DNA of 64,000 bases from Nilaparvata lugens (GCF_014356525.2 NC_052515.1:23629212-23693211), one strand, 5' to 3'. Counted from the stretch's first letter, positions 1-12,441 are shown. Numbers and translations: made by a program. The notes: a model not told the origin generated them from the sequence alone.

Positions 1-552
1 CCAGCAATCGCTTTGTTATTTTACCAATAAACTGATCAAATTTCAGAACAAAACTTGTAGAAAATTTAATTCCAAACAAAACGGTATGATTAAAGTATAC
101 AGAGAGTGGACAGATAATCGATTAAAGGAAGTTTTATTGAAAACAGAACAACACACGTTTTTCATTTGGCCGACAATAACTCTGTTGATTTCTTATTAAA
201 GATCTGTAAAAAGTTAATGATTTTTACTTAAATTTAACACCTTAATTTTTTACTAAAATTTCAAAATAAAATAATATTAAAACACAGTTTTAAAATAAAG
301 AAATAAACATAAACAACAAACATAAATATTAAAAAAAAATACACATGTTGAGCGGATAATTTGTTTTTCATAAGTTGGCACTACAATAACAGCTGATCAA
401 CAATGATGTGATTTGAAATGTAGAATTTTAATTCCTTGAGAGGTAACAACTGAGTTTTAGTCCACGTGTGTATTGTTCTGTTCGTCGTATTGAATTTTAG
501 TCCGTGTTAGCATTGTTTTGTCCATAGTAATTATTAAATTGTTGGAATAGTA
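1..552. other. AT-rich flank upstream of the DUF4817 ORF
   Basis: No coding signal is visible. A phrase of about 45 bases containing TTTTAGTCC and TTGTTCTGTTC/TTGTTTTGTCC occurs twice in tandem (roughly 454-485 and 495-525), directly before the ORF that starts at 553. It could be the 5' leader of the same transposon copy, but that is inference only. Confidence 0.3.
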
Positions 553-816
553 ATGCCATACTTATTTTCAACTGAAGAATACGCCGATATGGTGTTTATT
601 TACGGTGTATGTGAAGGCAATTCTACAATCGCTGTGGAAGAATACAGACAACGTTACCCTTATCGTAGAATTCCAAATGCTAGAACCATTATTTCTACAT
701 TTCGTACGTTACGGGAAACAGGATCACTTCCAAGCGTAAAGATCCAGTCTGACCGCCCTCGCCAACATGATGTTAATGTAGAACAAAACATAATTGGCTA
801 CTTAAAAGCTCTGTGA
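553..816 (+). pseudogene. Truncated DUF4817 helix-turn-helix ORF (transposon-derived)
   Basis: This open frame of 87 codons begins at ATG 553. The order YADMVFIYG, GNSTIAVEEYRQRYP, RRIPNARTI and FRTLRETGSL matches the arrangement I know from DUF4817, a helix-turn-helix domain of about 100 residues. In insects it is usually found at the N-terminus of mariner/Tc-like or uncharacterised transposon ORFs, where it is presumed to bind DNA. The usual domain continues with a GRPR linker (here DRPR, near residue 69) and a second helical part. Here the frame ends right after GYLKAL, because the stop codon at 814-816 overlaps the start of an inserted SINE 3' module (GACGTTAAAC). No catalytic DDE/D domain follows. 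I read it as a dead 5' fragment of a transposon gene. Family assignment is fairly confident; expression is unknown. Confidence 0.6.
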
Positions 817-950
817 CGTTAAACTGGCGGTCCCAGATGAAGAAGTATATCAGTCATAAGGCCTATTGACGGATGCCGGTTTAAATATTTAGGCTAGGTG
901 GGACCTTCCCCCAAGGAACTCCTCACCACCCAACCAACAAAACTTATAGG
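815..950 (+). mobile_element. SINE 3' module (partial)
   Basis: It shares with the SINE at 42590-42830 the ordered motifs GACGTTAAACTG, CGGTCCC, GGCCTATTGACGG, TTAGGCTAGGTG and CTCCTCACCACC. The tRNA-like head is missing, so this is a 5'-truncated copy. It supplies the stop codon of the DUF4817 ORF. Confidence 0.6.
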
Positions 951-1124
951 AATTTGCTTTTAACTATAGGTAATAAAAATCTACTGTTCCACATACTTTA
1001 ATAAAATGGAGCATTGATAAATCTATTCATCTTCACATCAGCTTATAAATATAAATAAATCATACTAGTGATTAAAAAATGTGTTCAACTAAATACAAAT
1101 TTCTATTTCCTAACATTTTTGGAG

Positions 1125-1440
1125 TGATTTTCGGAGTGAGTTTAGTTTCGTTTTCTGGTTTTTAAATTTTGAATTACAGTTTGATGCAATATTTCTATTT
1201 TTTTCGGTTTTTGATCTAATTGAGTTTTAAATTTTGGTTTGTATATTTCTGGACTCGGAATTTGATTCAAAGTGTAGCAACATAGCCTGCCTATTAGACA
1301 TTGGCTTACTACTATCAAAATTCGGAAAGGGAACAGTTTTGGGCTAGGCCTGTCGATCCTTTTCTAATAATGTATTATTCTGATGTGTGTATTGTTAAAT
1401 GTGTAAAATAAATTAATAAATAAAAGCAGACTACAAATGT
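1125..1440 (+). repeat. LINE/SINE 3' tail with terminal hairpin (family G, copy 1)
   Basis: T-rich 3' untranslated-like sequence is followed by a hairpin region (CGGAAAGGGAACAG, loop, CCTGTCGATCCTTTTC at about 1321-1364) and a tail ending in AATAAATTAATAAATAAAA. The same architecture recurs at 6690, 16150, 19770, 29650, 42420, 55535 and 62820. The parent element is probably a non-LTR retrotransposon or a SINE it mobilises. Confidence 0.5.
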
Positions 1441-3968
1441 GTTCAACCAAATAAAAATTCAATAAGAATGTATGTATTTCTCAAACAAGGCTGCTGATTT
1501 ATTCGGATCATAATTAAATAATAAACCATACTGCAAATCAACCTTACTCATATCATCTTGATTATAAATATTAATAATAATTATCATATCATGCTATAAC
1601 TCCTTACAAATTATCATTACGATGTAGGCCTGTTATAAGGGATGTTGAAAATGTTGAAATTCAATTACTGTTCCATCACCCTGGATCCACCTGTCAACCT
1701 TACAACATCTCAACGACAGGCAATAAGTTACCTTTTCGACATTAGCATAATATCTCACCTTTACCAACAATCACTCACATTACCTTCAACTTATTCTCAT
1801 TCTCGATTCTCGAGACTAACTTTTACATGAGATTCGTCGTTAGAACAGCACACAAGTCACGAACTAAGCCTCCGGTAACTTCTAACTTGCATAATAACTA
1901 GTACTCCACTCACACGAACTCAAGTTATACTCATAAACGTTTAGTAGTACCAGATACTTTCTATTTACGAGGCATCAAGTACTGTTTAGGCCTAAGTTCA
2001 GTCTGAAATTCCGCCGGTCTTACACAAGTACTGTATGCTACGACAAAAAATACACACACGATTCTCCTAGGTTTGGATGGTTTCTGCATTTTACAAATTG
2101 GCTTGTTTAGGTTGCATCATATGTATTTGTGTCAACATATCTACTGTTAAGATCCGAAGATGCTCGTGTACCAATAGGTAGATGATATCAGTGAATTTAT
2201 TATTTTTTCAGGAATTCTCGTTAACTCTTTTGTTAAAATTTCAGTGAACATTGATGATTTATGATGTTGCTGTGTGTATTATAGAGCGGTTGATTTTCCT
2301 TCATATTCGGCTCTGCACAAAAAAATCATTGTATTGACGTAACTTTGGAATTATAATCTAATTATTGGGAGAAGATAGTGCAGTAGAATAGTAAGGACAA
2401 GGGCAGAGGGTACAGGAAATCATCCAAAACTTTCGATTTGGTCACAGAAATAGTCCAAACAATCAGGATATATATTTCCATTTCTCAATACTACCATAGA
2501 TCTAACCCCTATGTTTAGTTAGTCTGTGATACTACTCACCACTATTTATGCTGTTCTCGAAAGTATAGTTATATTTTCAGACTTTATTTCTTGTATTGAT
2601 TTGTGGGTAGAGTAAATATAAATTCACTTTCAACTAAGTTTTTGAAATTCGTGAGGCAGAGCTGATCTTCAGTGGTCACCTTACCAACGAGATTACTGAA
2701 AAACTGTCAGTTATCTGATATGAGAGTTCAAATCGGTTCTTCTAGCCGCTAGACTAATTAATTCTCAATTGGTAGGATTATATGACTGAAACTGAATACT
2801 CATTTGAAAAATTTATACTTATTAACGATAATCAAATGAACTATTTCTATTGAAATTACTTATTGGATAGTGAAATATAATAACACAAAAAAACATGTAA
2901 TCTTGTTTCACTTATCAAATGAAAAGTTTCTCTTGACAGAAAAATGTCTTCTCAATCTTAAATGTATCATTTAAGATATTGGAAAGATTGTAAATAAACA
3001 TATTTTTGACTCGACTCAACTCTACATACAACTGCCGATGAGCAAACGTTCTTTTTTACTACTAATGCTAATGAAGCTCCGACTTATTAAAGCTTCCATC
3101 TATTCAAAGCAACACAAGAACTCTGTTTGCGCTTTGTTATTATTCCATTATGGATTAACCTCACAACCAACATATCTTGAAACATCATTGTCCTTCAACA
3201 TTACTAAAGAGCAAGATGCCAGTAGATATTCTACTCATTCAATAACACTCTTCAGGTCACGACATATTCTGCCCTCCTTAGAATTTAAATTGTGTATTCC
3301 ATTGGTTCGCCAGCGGAGCTAAGGATTACAACTGGAATTGTAATGAAATTGAGTTCAGTGATTTTGAAACACTCAATTATTGGTACCAAAGATGAATTAC
3401 TATAGTGATACAGGCAATATATGAATTGAATAATCAATCTGAATCGATATCCAACATGAGTGATCAATGAATGCGAGAGATCAGTCTCAATGGAATCAAG
3501 AAATCGAACGCTTTCGACTTCATTCAAGTAGCTAATCATACATTATTTCTAATCTTAATGTACTTGAAATGGGGTTAGACAGGCTATTAATCTGATCAGT
3601 CGACTATCTCGCGTTTCCTCCATTCGATCATTACAAAATATCCTCAATTACAGATCAATATCTTGCCTCTATCACAACGTCTTTGTCTCTATCACAACGG
3701 ATGAACAACACTGTTGATGCTTACAATCAAACACAAAAAAATTGTCTGTGATTTGTGACAGGTGCGTGTCTCAATGTCATCTGATTCCCCCTTTCCAGGA
3801 GGGGTCCCCTTGATACCCTTCACCCTGCCCCCCAGTTTAACTCCACCATCTCTCTCTCCGCTTGGTCACTCATATGTGACGAAGATAGTGTTGTGATCTT
3901 CTGCTGATACCTGTTGACTGTTGTCCGAAGAAGAAGCGGTACTAGAAATCTGGTTCAACAGATAAAAA
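1441..3968. other. Unique AT-rich DNA, no gene seen
   Basis: Both strands carry only short frames without recognisable motifs. No tRNA, tandem array or clear inverted repeat was found. It could be intronic or intergenic. Confidence 0.4.
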
Positions 3969-4295
3969 GGAGATCTTTGTTGTATACTGAGTTTCACTTA
4001 AATCTGACAGCATTAGTTCAATGGAAAGCTTTGGAGTTATTCTGACAGTTATCCCTGGTTCAAGAGATGAAACGAGATCTTTGTAGTATAGCCAGATTCA
4101 CTTTAATCTGACAGCATTAGTTCAATGAGAAGCTTAGATGATATTCATATAATATTCTGACAGTTATCTCTGAGGTTTAAGAGATAACAACGAGATCTTT
4201 GTAGTGCAGTAAGACTCACTGCAATGTGGCAGCATGGTTTAAATGGGAAGCAGTATGTCTCTTATGAGGAATTCTGACGTTTTAAAGTTAATCTC
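3969..4295 (-). repeat. Tandem array of palindromic repeat F (about 3 units)
   Basis: Three units begin with GAGATCTTTGT at about 3970, 4074 and 4192. Each carries ATTCACTTTAATCTGACAGCATTAG, AATGGGAAGC-like and TTCTGACAGTTATC phrases, i.e. degenerate copies of the dispersed palindromic repeat in reverse orientation. Period is about 104-118 bp. Confidence 0.55.
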
Positions 4296-4589
4296 ACCAT
4301 GGTAGGCCTATCTTGAATTCATCAACGGATGTAAGTTCAGCAGAGAAGCACTGATGTAACTGAACAATGTCTCAAATTATGTTGATGTTAATCGGCCTGT
4401 AAACAACTTTAATGAAGAGTTTCCTTCAAGAAATCAATGATGAGACTATCTCAACATCTGCGAACTCTTCTGTAACTAGTAAATCTATTATTTGAGAATT
4501 GACATTTTGTGAACTCTGTTTCCGTTTAAAATCTTGACCCCGGCTTTCCAATAAATATTTTCTATGTTAAGCAGAAAAATAATAAGATG

Positions 4590-4675
4590 CCATTGGTTCT
4601 TGATGGATGTTTCACACATGAGGAATATGTGAAACATTCTATCAGTCTATGAACACTTCCTAGAAGAACCAATGG
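4590..4675. repeat. Nested hairpin
   Basis: Outer arms CCATTGGTTCTT (4590-4601) and AAGAACCAATGG (4664-4675) are perfect inverted repeats. Inside them TGTTTCACA pairs with TGTGAAACA. It is probably a small foldback element just before the repeat at 4694. Confidence 0.6.
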
Positions 4676-4693
4676 TACTCCTTTTGTTTTCTG

Positions 4694-4921
4694 ACTAGCA
4701 GGTAACCTGCTCCGCAAGGGTCTAGTTAAAAACATGACAAACTGAAAACTTGATCTACTGAAATCTTTCAGAATTTGAAATAGGCCTATAACCGTCATCG
4801 TTAAATTAAGGATCAATATGCAAAATTTCAAGTTAATCAGTTCAGTAAATCAGACGTGATGATGCGTGTACTTCCTATACATGTTTCTTGAGACGATTCT
4901 TCAGTTTTATATATTATAGAT
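4694..4921 (+). repeat. RTE-like retroelement tail (family D, copy 1)
   Basis: It begins CTAGCAGGTAACC, continues CTCCGCAAGGGTCTAGTTAAAAAC and TAGGCCTATAAC, and ends in AATTTCAAGTTAATCAGTTC, CAGACGTGATGATGCGT and TATATTATAGAT. A second copy with the same order is at 54517-54742. The layout resembles the short conserved tails of arthropod RTE-type elements; that class assignment is an inference. Confidence 0.5.
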
Positions 4922-5864
4922 CTCTATCATTTACCTCTTCATTTGTCAAGAGCAGAACAAGAATTAGTTATTAATTTATGAAGCCGCAATTCATTGAGAA
5001 ACAGACCCTCAGTGAGGGAAAGTCTCACTATTGAAGACTTGGTGAATTCAATAATTGGGAAGAAATGAAAGACAAAAAGATTCAGTCAAAAAACCAGTCA
5101 ATCATTTTCTAAAAATGTTGTGAATGGAGAATTAATATGGGAAAGATCATTTTCAATTTGAAGTTATTTGAAAAAAAAAATGAATAAAACTGTTAAGATG
5201 AATTTGATGGCTTATTTATATTCAATGTTGTACAATATTTATTTATTTTCATTTCTATTTTAATTTTTATTTATTCATTAATTTTATTATGCTGGTTGAG
5301 CTAGCCCTAGCGGTTAGACCTGATCTGCCAGGTGCTGCTATCCATTGTCAGAGCACATTTCCAGTCACATCCCTTTTCCCAGCGCTCACAATGAACCATC
5401 TCACAAAACGACTCTTAAACACGAACTTGGACGACTCCCGGACACGCACATTCATAAAAGAACTACCCATCGCTCAGCTAATAGCAATAATTAAGCGGTT
5501 TTCACTGTCCGACTTGATTAAGTTGCTTCTTCATTAGAGAAAAAAAACTCTATCCTCCCTCTCAAGTTGAGACTTTCTCGAATTCACTTGATCCCAATAG
5601 AGTTAATCAATTTTCTTACTGCTTCCTTATTGCAACACTTGAGATCTACCGGAAATGATGTTAATTTAACTCTGCATAGCGTTAAAAAATGAATTCAATT
5701 CGTTTTATTGAAGACACTATACAGTCGTCAACGACTGTACAACTGTATAACGACTGTGCAACGGTTGCATTGAATTGTACTTTACAAACTCAATTTTCTT
5801 TTTTTTTTTGTTTTACAGTGCAAATTGAGGAATTATTCTTGACAGATAGTTTACTGAATTGTAC
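4922..5864. other. No gene recognised; weak 82-codon frame at 5289-5537
   Basis: The + strand frame at 5289-5537 has normal residue composition but no motif I can name and no paired splice signals. Around 5715-5745 there is a short perfect palindrome, ACAGTCGT/ACGACTGT. Confidence 0.3.
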
Positions 5865-5923
5865 CTTTGATTATGGATACGTTAAGATACGTTATGGGTA
5901 CCTTAACTTATCCATAATCAAAG
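5865..5923. repeat. 59-bp foldback
   Basis: CTTTGATTATGGATA at the left pairs with TATCCATAATCAAAG at the right around a short core containing GTTAAG/CTTAAC. About 50 bp of flanking sequence (CAATTTTCTTTTT through GCAAATTGAGGAATTATTCT) recurs imperfectly on the far side at about 5939-5991, so the foldback sits between two diverged direct copies. Confidence 0.6.
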
Positions 5924-6029
5924 ATTGTATTTCACAAACTTAATTTTTGGTTACTTTCTTTTGTTTCACAACGCAAATTGAGGAATTATCCTTTATTTTG
6001 GTTGGATTTCATTTTTTTTATTGCAGATG

Positions 6030-6150
6030 ATGCCCAAAAGCTTTTTGCTTGTGCGTGGGTAATGTAATGAGTGCGTTAGTAGTTATTGATGAGATAATCA
6101 ATAATTCTTGCTAGTGGTGGGATTCGAACCCAACGACGGTTTGGCATATT
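6030..6150 (-). mobile_element. tRNA-derived SINE fragment
   Basis: On the minus strand TGGGTTCGAATCCC (6119-6132) is a good pol III B box. It is followed by CTCATTACATTACCCACGCA and a hairpin near AAAAAGCTTTTGGGC. The same CACGCACAAGC plus short hairpin tail occurs in the SINE at 59938-60390, linking the two copies. Confidence 0.55.
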
Positions 6151-6168
6151 CACAAATAGGAAATATTT

Positions 6169-6689
6169 TTGTATTACGAACATATTGTAATGACAATAAT
6201 TTCCAAACATGATTTTTCTCAGATGATCTTTTTATTGTCCGTGGACAATGAAAAGTTGCTGAAGGTTATCCAATATGGGGATCACCCTGACCAAATATTT
6301 TTTTACGAGATTTTTATTCAGCCAAATACGTCTTTGATAAGATGCTCCTCTTGGAGCTAGATTACAAAACATTCAATAAAGAAATTTTGGAAACAGAGCT
6401 CTTCGACAAGACAAGCAGACATTGGATTACTAATAAGTTTTTTGAGTTATTTTTGTGTTCAAAGATAATTGTAATACTAAAAGGTATGAGGACATTTTCA
6501 CGTTGAGAGACAGCTCTATAGTTAAGTTCCTAGGTTCCATAGTAATGTTTTTTTGAGTGAGGTTATGCAGATGGAAACAAATTGGGAAATAAAAACATGT
6601 GATCAAATGCTAATTAATGAATAATTATAATAATAGTCATTGGGATTTTCGTTTAATAATAACTATTATTGAGGTTATGCATTCTTATC
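6169..6689. other. No gene recognised; AT-rich hairpin near 6618-6680
   Basis: A run AATAATAGT...ACTATTATT brackets GGGATTTTCGTTTAATAAT. The same GATTTTCG...TTAATAATAA motif, inverted, borders the foldback at 28302-28514. Otherwise nothing coding. Confidence 0.35.
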
Positions 6690-7010
6690 AATCAGAAGTT
6701 ATCAATTTAATATTAATTTTGTAAAATTACGCAAACATTTTTCAATTAATAGTGTTTCGAGTGTAATATTTTTGTGTTTTGATCCAGTTTTTAACCGTCA
6801 AAATGTTAAATTCTTAGTTTTTTTAGTGAAAATGGACTAAATTTCAAGAAAGTAAAATTATAACCTTATTTCGGACTTTCAAAATGTAATCTAAATTTTG
6901 GGAGAGAAATAGTAGAAGGAGTATCCTCAGTTTTTCTCTCCCGATCAGTACTTACTTGTGAAATTAATAATAAATAAATAAATGAAATAGAAATAAATAA
7001 AAAAAGCAGT
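6690..7010 (+). repeat. LINE/SINE 3' tail with terminal hairpin (family G, copy 2)
   Basis: Ordered motifs are TAAAATTACGCAAA, CCGTCAAAATGTTAAATTC, ATAACCTTATTTCGGACTTT, then the stem GGGAGAGAAA paired with TTTCTCTCCC (about 6900-6940) and an (AAATA)n-like tail. It is about as long as, and collinear with, the copy at 55535-55832. Confidence 0.65.
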
Positions 7011-8206
7011 CTCTCTTCCCGAATCAAGAATTATGATCTTCAGATGAAAAACTTCATGATAATTATTACTTATGTTATGGTCTCAACTATTCTGAGTCGA
7101 TTTTTTAAAGATGAAACTATAATATAAGACGAGAACGAGTTCGTCTCTACAAGCATGTTCAATTAAATAATATACGTATTTATTTTAAAAGGTAACAAAA
7201 CACAGCCTTCGAGAGCAAGAGCTGTGCTCCAAATGCAATAATTACATTCTGGAATCTGTTATAAGATAAGAAATGTCCTCAATCGTTCTGTCAGTTTCGT
7301 TAGAAGATAAATTCTAATACAATTTCAACTTATTCCCTCTTCCAGCTCAACGCTGATAAATGTTGACAGCTATCTATTCAACACTGCAATATATCATTGC
7401 TGGACACAGCGACTCTCAATACATAGCGAAGTATTTGCTCCGTACTTTTCTTTAGACGAGTGCATGTTATAAAATAGATATATGAGTAGTATTGTAGATA
7501 CAGAATCATGGATAGTTTGAGTTATCCTTGTTGGATTGTACAGTACTTGCTTCTGCCTTTCGAAAACACCTGTAACTCACGCTCATAACTATAGTTTTGT
7601 TGTAACTAGCTACATGAGAGAATAACTATAGTTACTAACTAGCCGTAGTATAGTAAGGAGTATGTCACAGTAACTTACGCTCAAGGACATGCTCCAGGAA
7701 CAAGCTGTTACTTACGACACCCCCGTCTCATTTGCATAGATAACTTACGATCAACGAAAGGTTTGGTTTGAATCACACGGCTCATTGGAGAATAAGTACT
7801 GTACTGAGCTTGAAGGTTGGATGATAGTGTGAAAGTTCATGGTGTTTAGTGGTCTTGCTTCACTCGTCTTTTCATTTTAAAGCCCAAGGGTGAAACGCTT
7901 TGTTCCTCTGGGGTATAAAATTGATCAAAAGTAAATTACTCATTTATTATTCGGTAAAAAAGATCAATATCAACCGGAAGAGATTGTCTTAGTAAGTGTT
8001 TCATTCTACTTTCTCTAGAAAAACATATTTCTTAGGAGCTTGGCAAATCTTGGATCACTTTTATCACACCTTCTCAACTTGTAGGCTTCGCCAAATAAGA
8101 AATATTCAGATCACATAACTTTCAATGAAGCTGATTGATTAGTCCAGTGGATTTTATCGAAACCTTGAAATTCATACTATTTAGTGTGAACCTATAAAGG
8201 TGAACC
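7011..8206. other. Unique AT-rich DNA, no gene seen
   Basis: Contains short frames only. A small inverted motif, ATAACTATAGTT, occurs near 7588 and 7621. Nothing else is recognisable. Confidence 0.4.
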
Positions 8207-8214
8207 TATAGAGG

Positions 8215-8411
8215 CAGGGGTGCCCACAGCATGTTTTGATGTCGCAAGTTGCGACATGAGGCTGAATTTTGTGGGGGATTTTTGGAAAAAACTAGGGATA
8301 ATGGGGGCATTTTTCTATATACAGTTTTCAAGTACCTAAATGGATACCAAATTTTAAGAATTTTGGGGGGGAATTTTGCGACATGGACCATTGGGGGGAT
8401 GGGCACCCCTG
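8215..8411. mobile_element. hAT-type MITE, 197 bp
   Basis: Termini are CAGGGGTGCCCA and TGGGCACCCCTG (one mismatch region inside), typical of hAT elements. Flanks are TATAGAGG (8207-8214) and AATAGAGG (8412-8419), an 8-bp target duplication with one difference, as expected for hAT. The interior is G/T rich and non-coding. Confidence 0.8.
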
Positions 8412-8419
8412 AATAGAGG

Positions 8420-9650
8420 TACCTATAAAAGAAGTGCAAGGCAAATGACTGTTAATCATTTGAATGGTTGTTATTTCATTATAATAATTTGGTTTATCAT
8501 CTATCATCTATGTTAACCTCATTTATGAGTTTATGAATGAATGATTGATTCATAGCTCCAATCTCCAAACAGAAAATAGATGTTAACATTTTGATAAAAT
8601 TAAAAGCATATCGTATTCAAAATGCATAGGTACTCTCATTTAAATTTCAATGGAATTCAAAGAATAAAATCTATCCTCTAAAATCTAATCGTCCTATCGA
8701 GAAACTTTTCAACCAGAAAAGAAGTGTTTAGTGTTCCAGTTTCTGACATCTAGACAGGAAAAGTAATATTTCAGGAGGAGTTACTACTGCTATCTACCGG
8801 TATAATTCAGTACTAATACAATTTTGACGTTGTTAGCCAATCAGGTGACAGAAAAGGCGGAGTAGGGAGAGCTTGGAGGTGTGTCTGTAGGCGTGGTCTC
8901 AATCCACAACTTGTCTTTGATTAGTCTATCATTCTCATTTTCAACTCTGCTTAAATCCTTTTATCCTGTTATCTAGCTTTCTATTTTGTGTTATATAAAT
9001 TCATAAACGCACCATCCTGTTTCTTATTAACCTTCTCAACGGGTTATCTCTTGTCAAATCTCCTATCATGTCTCTCATTTATGTTATTCTTCATTTATTT
9101 TATTCATAGTACACTCTTATTTTTCTACTTGGCCAATCGCTAATTTAATCGGAGATATGACTAATAATTTGAAAGAATGAGGCAAGCTACTCTTGAAGTA
9201 ATAAACGAAACTTCAAGTTACCTACAGTTTATTCAGAGTATTTATGTAGAGCATATATCTACTGTTATGTAGTGATTACCTATTTCAAGAATAGTTGAGT
9301 GTACTTGAAAGGAGGAAAGAATTGGGGATGTAGATGGGGAAAAGGAATGAATAAAACACGATTCCCGTTGAAAATATTTTTGAATGAAGCATCCTGCATC
9401 TAAAGAATTCTTTCTGAATGACTCAACAGAATAATCTTTTCCTCGGCATTGAAACTGTTTTCACGACAATTTCCAGTTTTCTCTGTTTAGCATATTCATT
9501 CTATTCAAGAACCTTGTTCCACATGAGTCTCTCAAATTCCTTCAAGCATGCTCTTGCTCGGAGCTTTGAAACATTCTTTCAAAAATGCAAACATTATTCA
9601 GACATAAAATCAGCTTCAATAGTTGCAGTCATTGGCTCGGCATCAAAGTA
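8420..9650. other. No gene recognised
   Basis: The only long frame (9418-9714, +, 98 codons) runs into a palindromic repeat copy and shows no domain. A slightly GC-richer patch, about 8840-8920, contains GGCGGAGTAGGGAGAGC and GGCGTGGTC but has no clear assignment. Confidence 0.35.
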
Positions 9651-9651
9651 T

Positions 9652-9836
9652 GGTGAGATTCACTTAAGACTGGCAGCATTGCTTGAATGGGGAACATTGA
9701 TTTTATTCATCTGAGATACTGACAGACTAATGAGAATTTCAATAGTGAGAATTTCTTCTCATTCTGTCAGCACAGGTTGAATGAGGAGCATTGATGCTTT
9801 TCATAAGGAAAACTGACAATCTCTCTAGAGTTTCAC
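9652..9836 (-). repeat. Palindromic repeat F, two adjacent copies
   Basis: GTGAGATTCACTTAAGACTG, GCAGCATTGCTTGAATGGGG and ATACTGACAGACT form the first unit; TTCTGTCAGCACAGGTTGAAT and AACTGACAATCT form the second. This is the reverse orientation of the family. Confidence 0.55.
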
Positions 9837-10265
9837 TGAATGCAACTCGTCTCTCTCTCAACTCAGAATATTTCCATGGTCTGTTAGATTTTGCAAAGAA
9901 AATATTCCATTCTTGAGAACTCAGATTCTAGTATTCTGAACAGCAGATATTCGTGGAATTCTATTCACTTTGAACATATACTAGAAAATTTGAAAACCAA
10001 ATTTATCAGCTTCACTGTTTCATTTCGACTGGATTTTGTTATCTTCACTGGCTTGGAAAAGAATGCAACTATCTAGAACAGTGTGCAAAATATTTGAATT
10101 CTAATTCTTAGTAGGAAATAGGATATGAATCACCACTCATAAATTAATGAGTTCGTACCCAGCTCGTTTGAAAGCTCACATTTAAATAGCTTTGTAAATT
10201 TCAGTTTTTTCAATTATTTCATTTAGCTTCGTGTAAGACTTGTTTCATCCTCGCATTAAACAACC

Positions 10266-10680
10266 AATATCGGGGCACCGAGCTTCGCTCGTTATTTTTA
10301 TTTATTAAAAAACAGAACACAATTCTCTAAAAATAATGATCGTGTTCATATTTCACAGCTGGCTATATGTCATCTTATGAATTTCGGGGATGCAATATTT
10401 TGATTTTTCAAATACTCGTTCACTCACTTTTTTGCTATCCACAGCTGTTTCAGCCAAGGATGAATTATCCTTTTAATGTCGTTCAGCAAGTTTTCCCAAG
10501 GATGAGACCTAGTGCAATCGAAACCTTTATATCATAAACCTACTATGTTCCAAATTTCGTGAAAATCGTTAGAGCCATTTTCGAGATCCGTTAAACATAA
10601 ATAAACAGATATAAAAATAGCCAGATATAAAAATAACCAGATATATAAATACAGAAATTGATCGCTTAATATAATAGGAT
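10266..10680 (+). repeat. RTE/SINE-like repeat (family C, copy 1)
   Basis: Opens AATATCGGGGCACCGAGC with the small inverted motif ACCGAGCTTCGCTCG. It continues through CACAGCTGGCTATATGTCA, AAGGATGAATTATCC, TCCCAAGGATGAGACCTAGT, AATCGTTAGAGCC and TTTTCGAGATCCGTT, and ends in AACAGATATAAAAAT repeats and AATATAATAGGAT. It is collinear with 57371-57804 and partly with 44940 and 48086. Confidence 0.65.
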
Positions 10681-12218
10681 TGAATACAATCCAAACATTA
10701 AACAACAACAAATGAAGATAATATATTATGATTGAAGAATTTAATCTGATTGAATTAAATAATTTCATCTGATTAAATAGAGATTAGATAGATAAGAGAA
10801 CTTAATTTCTTACCCCAAGCTGTATATCTGTTCTCTATTTGCTATAATCTACCTTCATCATTAACAATTCTGGAACATAGGCCACATCAAAGTCTAAGAA
10901 CCTCAACACTGTACTGAATAGAATAGAATGGTTGCACCAGGTGAGATACTTCTTAATCCGGTATTTACACAATGATATCAACATCAATGTATCAAAGTAT
11001 CATTCAAGTAATCATCATCTAGTTTAAGACAATTGATCCTGTTTGGTTTATTCAAGCAAGTAGATCATTTAAGCCATTTAATTTCAATGACGCTTTTTAA
11101 TTGATGCTCAAGTGTCACTCTCGTAGTGACATACTCTCAGTGACGGAACTTAATTTGATGAAAACAGAAAAGAGATAGATACAGAAGAGAGAGATAGTGT
11201 CGCTTTTACTCTATACCATATAGAATACGATAGCGATATACGTTCTTCAACCTTGTTGAATTAATTCCATTACCGATTCAGATTTTCAAAAAATAGACAA
11301 ATCAACACCATAATACATGTCATCCATCTTCTTAACACAAAACCATTTTCGTATTATCATTTTATGTTCCCTTTTCTGGCCTTGGAAAAAGGCAATTTAT
11401 CATTCTTTCCCCTTACATTACTTGTTTGAACCATGAATAAAAAACTAAAGGTCTTACATACTTGTTTAGGTACTATTCTAATCTGTAATAGAACGCTCTA
11501 CTTGGAGGTCTATTAATTTCGCTTCATATAATGTACTCAGAGAGAATAGAATGTTGAACTATACTCTATACCTTGTGCCTCAATGACTTGTTAGAATATG
11601 GGACCAGCCTTCATTGTAGCTATTATGTGTCGAGTTTTGGCAATGATTCATTCTACGTTTAATGACTTTCTTAGAATCCATTGTGGGATAGATTGTAGCA
11701 TCATTATTTTCGATGAATTATCCAGCTATTATGTAGCTGTAAACACATTAGAGTTCTGGACTCTGGGCTAACATGTCTTGATAATGAATGAGTCAGTTCT
11801 AGTGGGGTTTGTATGAAGCATGCTATCTCTATACACAAATTATTTGTTGCTTTTATAAGGCTTTAACTAAAAACTTTTAAACAGATTGTTATGTATGTAT
11901 ATAAGTATACTATAAATGTAATGTACAATGATCTTAAATTCTGTCAGAAATAACTCAGAGGCAACAAACGATTGGAAATTTTTGGACAAGGGTTTTGAAG
12001 TTTTGAGAAAATTTGGTAAATTACCATTTTTATCACAGTTTTCTGTAGCTCTGGTGGATATGATTCATTATCGTTTCCAAAAAGCAATGATTATTTTTAA
12101 AACTTACTGCTGCTTCCAACATTTTTGTGTATCCAGAATATACTGAATATATTTACATTACATTGTAATACATCACATTATAATATATTTAATTACACTG
12201 TACAAATTTCATTGCTCA
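10681..12218. other. Unique AT-rich DNA, no gene seen
   Basis: Short frames only. The 72-codon frame at 11928-12146 has no motif. No tandem or inverted structure was noticed. Confidence 0.4.
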
Positions 12219-12441
12219 TGTGGGCATTATCCGCTATAAAAAGATCCCAATGCATTGAAATAAAATGAAACTCATTAGGCTACTTTATTTTCAATAATAT
12301 AACTTTCAATAGTATTTAGTGTGGGCACTGTGGGCATTATCCGCTATAAAAAGATCACAATGCATTGAAATAAAATCAAACTCAATATTTTATTTTGGAT
12401 TATAATATTCTGTTTTCAATGATATAACTTTCAATAGTATT
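12219..12441. repeat. Direct duplication of about 110 bp
   Basis: TGTGGGCATTATCCGCTATA, AAAGATC(C/A)CAATGCATTG and ATAACTTTCAATAGTATTTA appear in the same order at 12219-12321 and again at 12328-12441. The second copy has extra A/T sequence near its middle. It lies about 65 bp before the candidate exon at 12506. Confidence 0.75.

Noticed and set aside
5289..5537. 82-codon frame with normal composition
   Set aside because: No recognisable domain, splice sites or promoter; could be a retroelement remnant but I cannot support that.
8206..8439. 77-codon minus frame
   Set aside because: Lies across the hAT MITE and its flanks.
9418..9714. 98-codon frame
   Set aside because: Ends inside palindromic repeat F and shows no motif.
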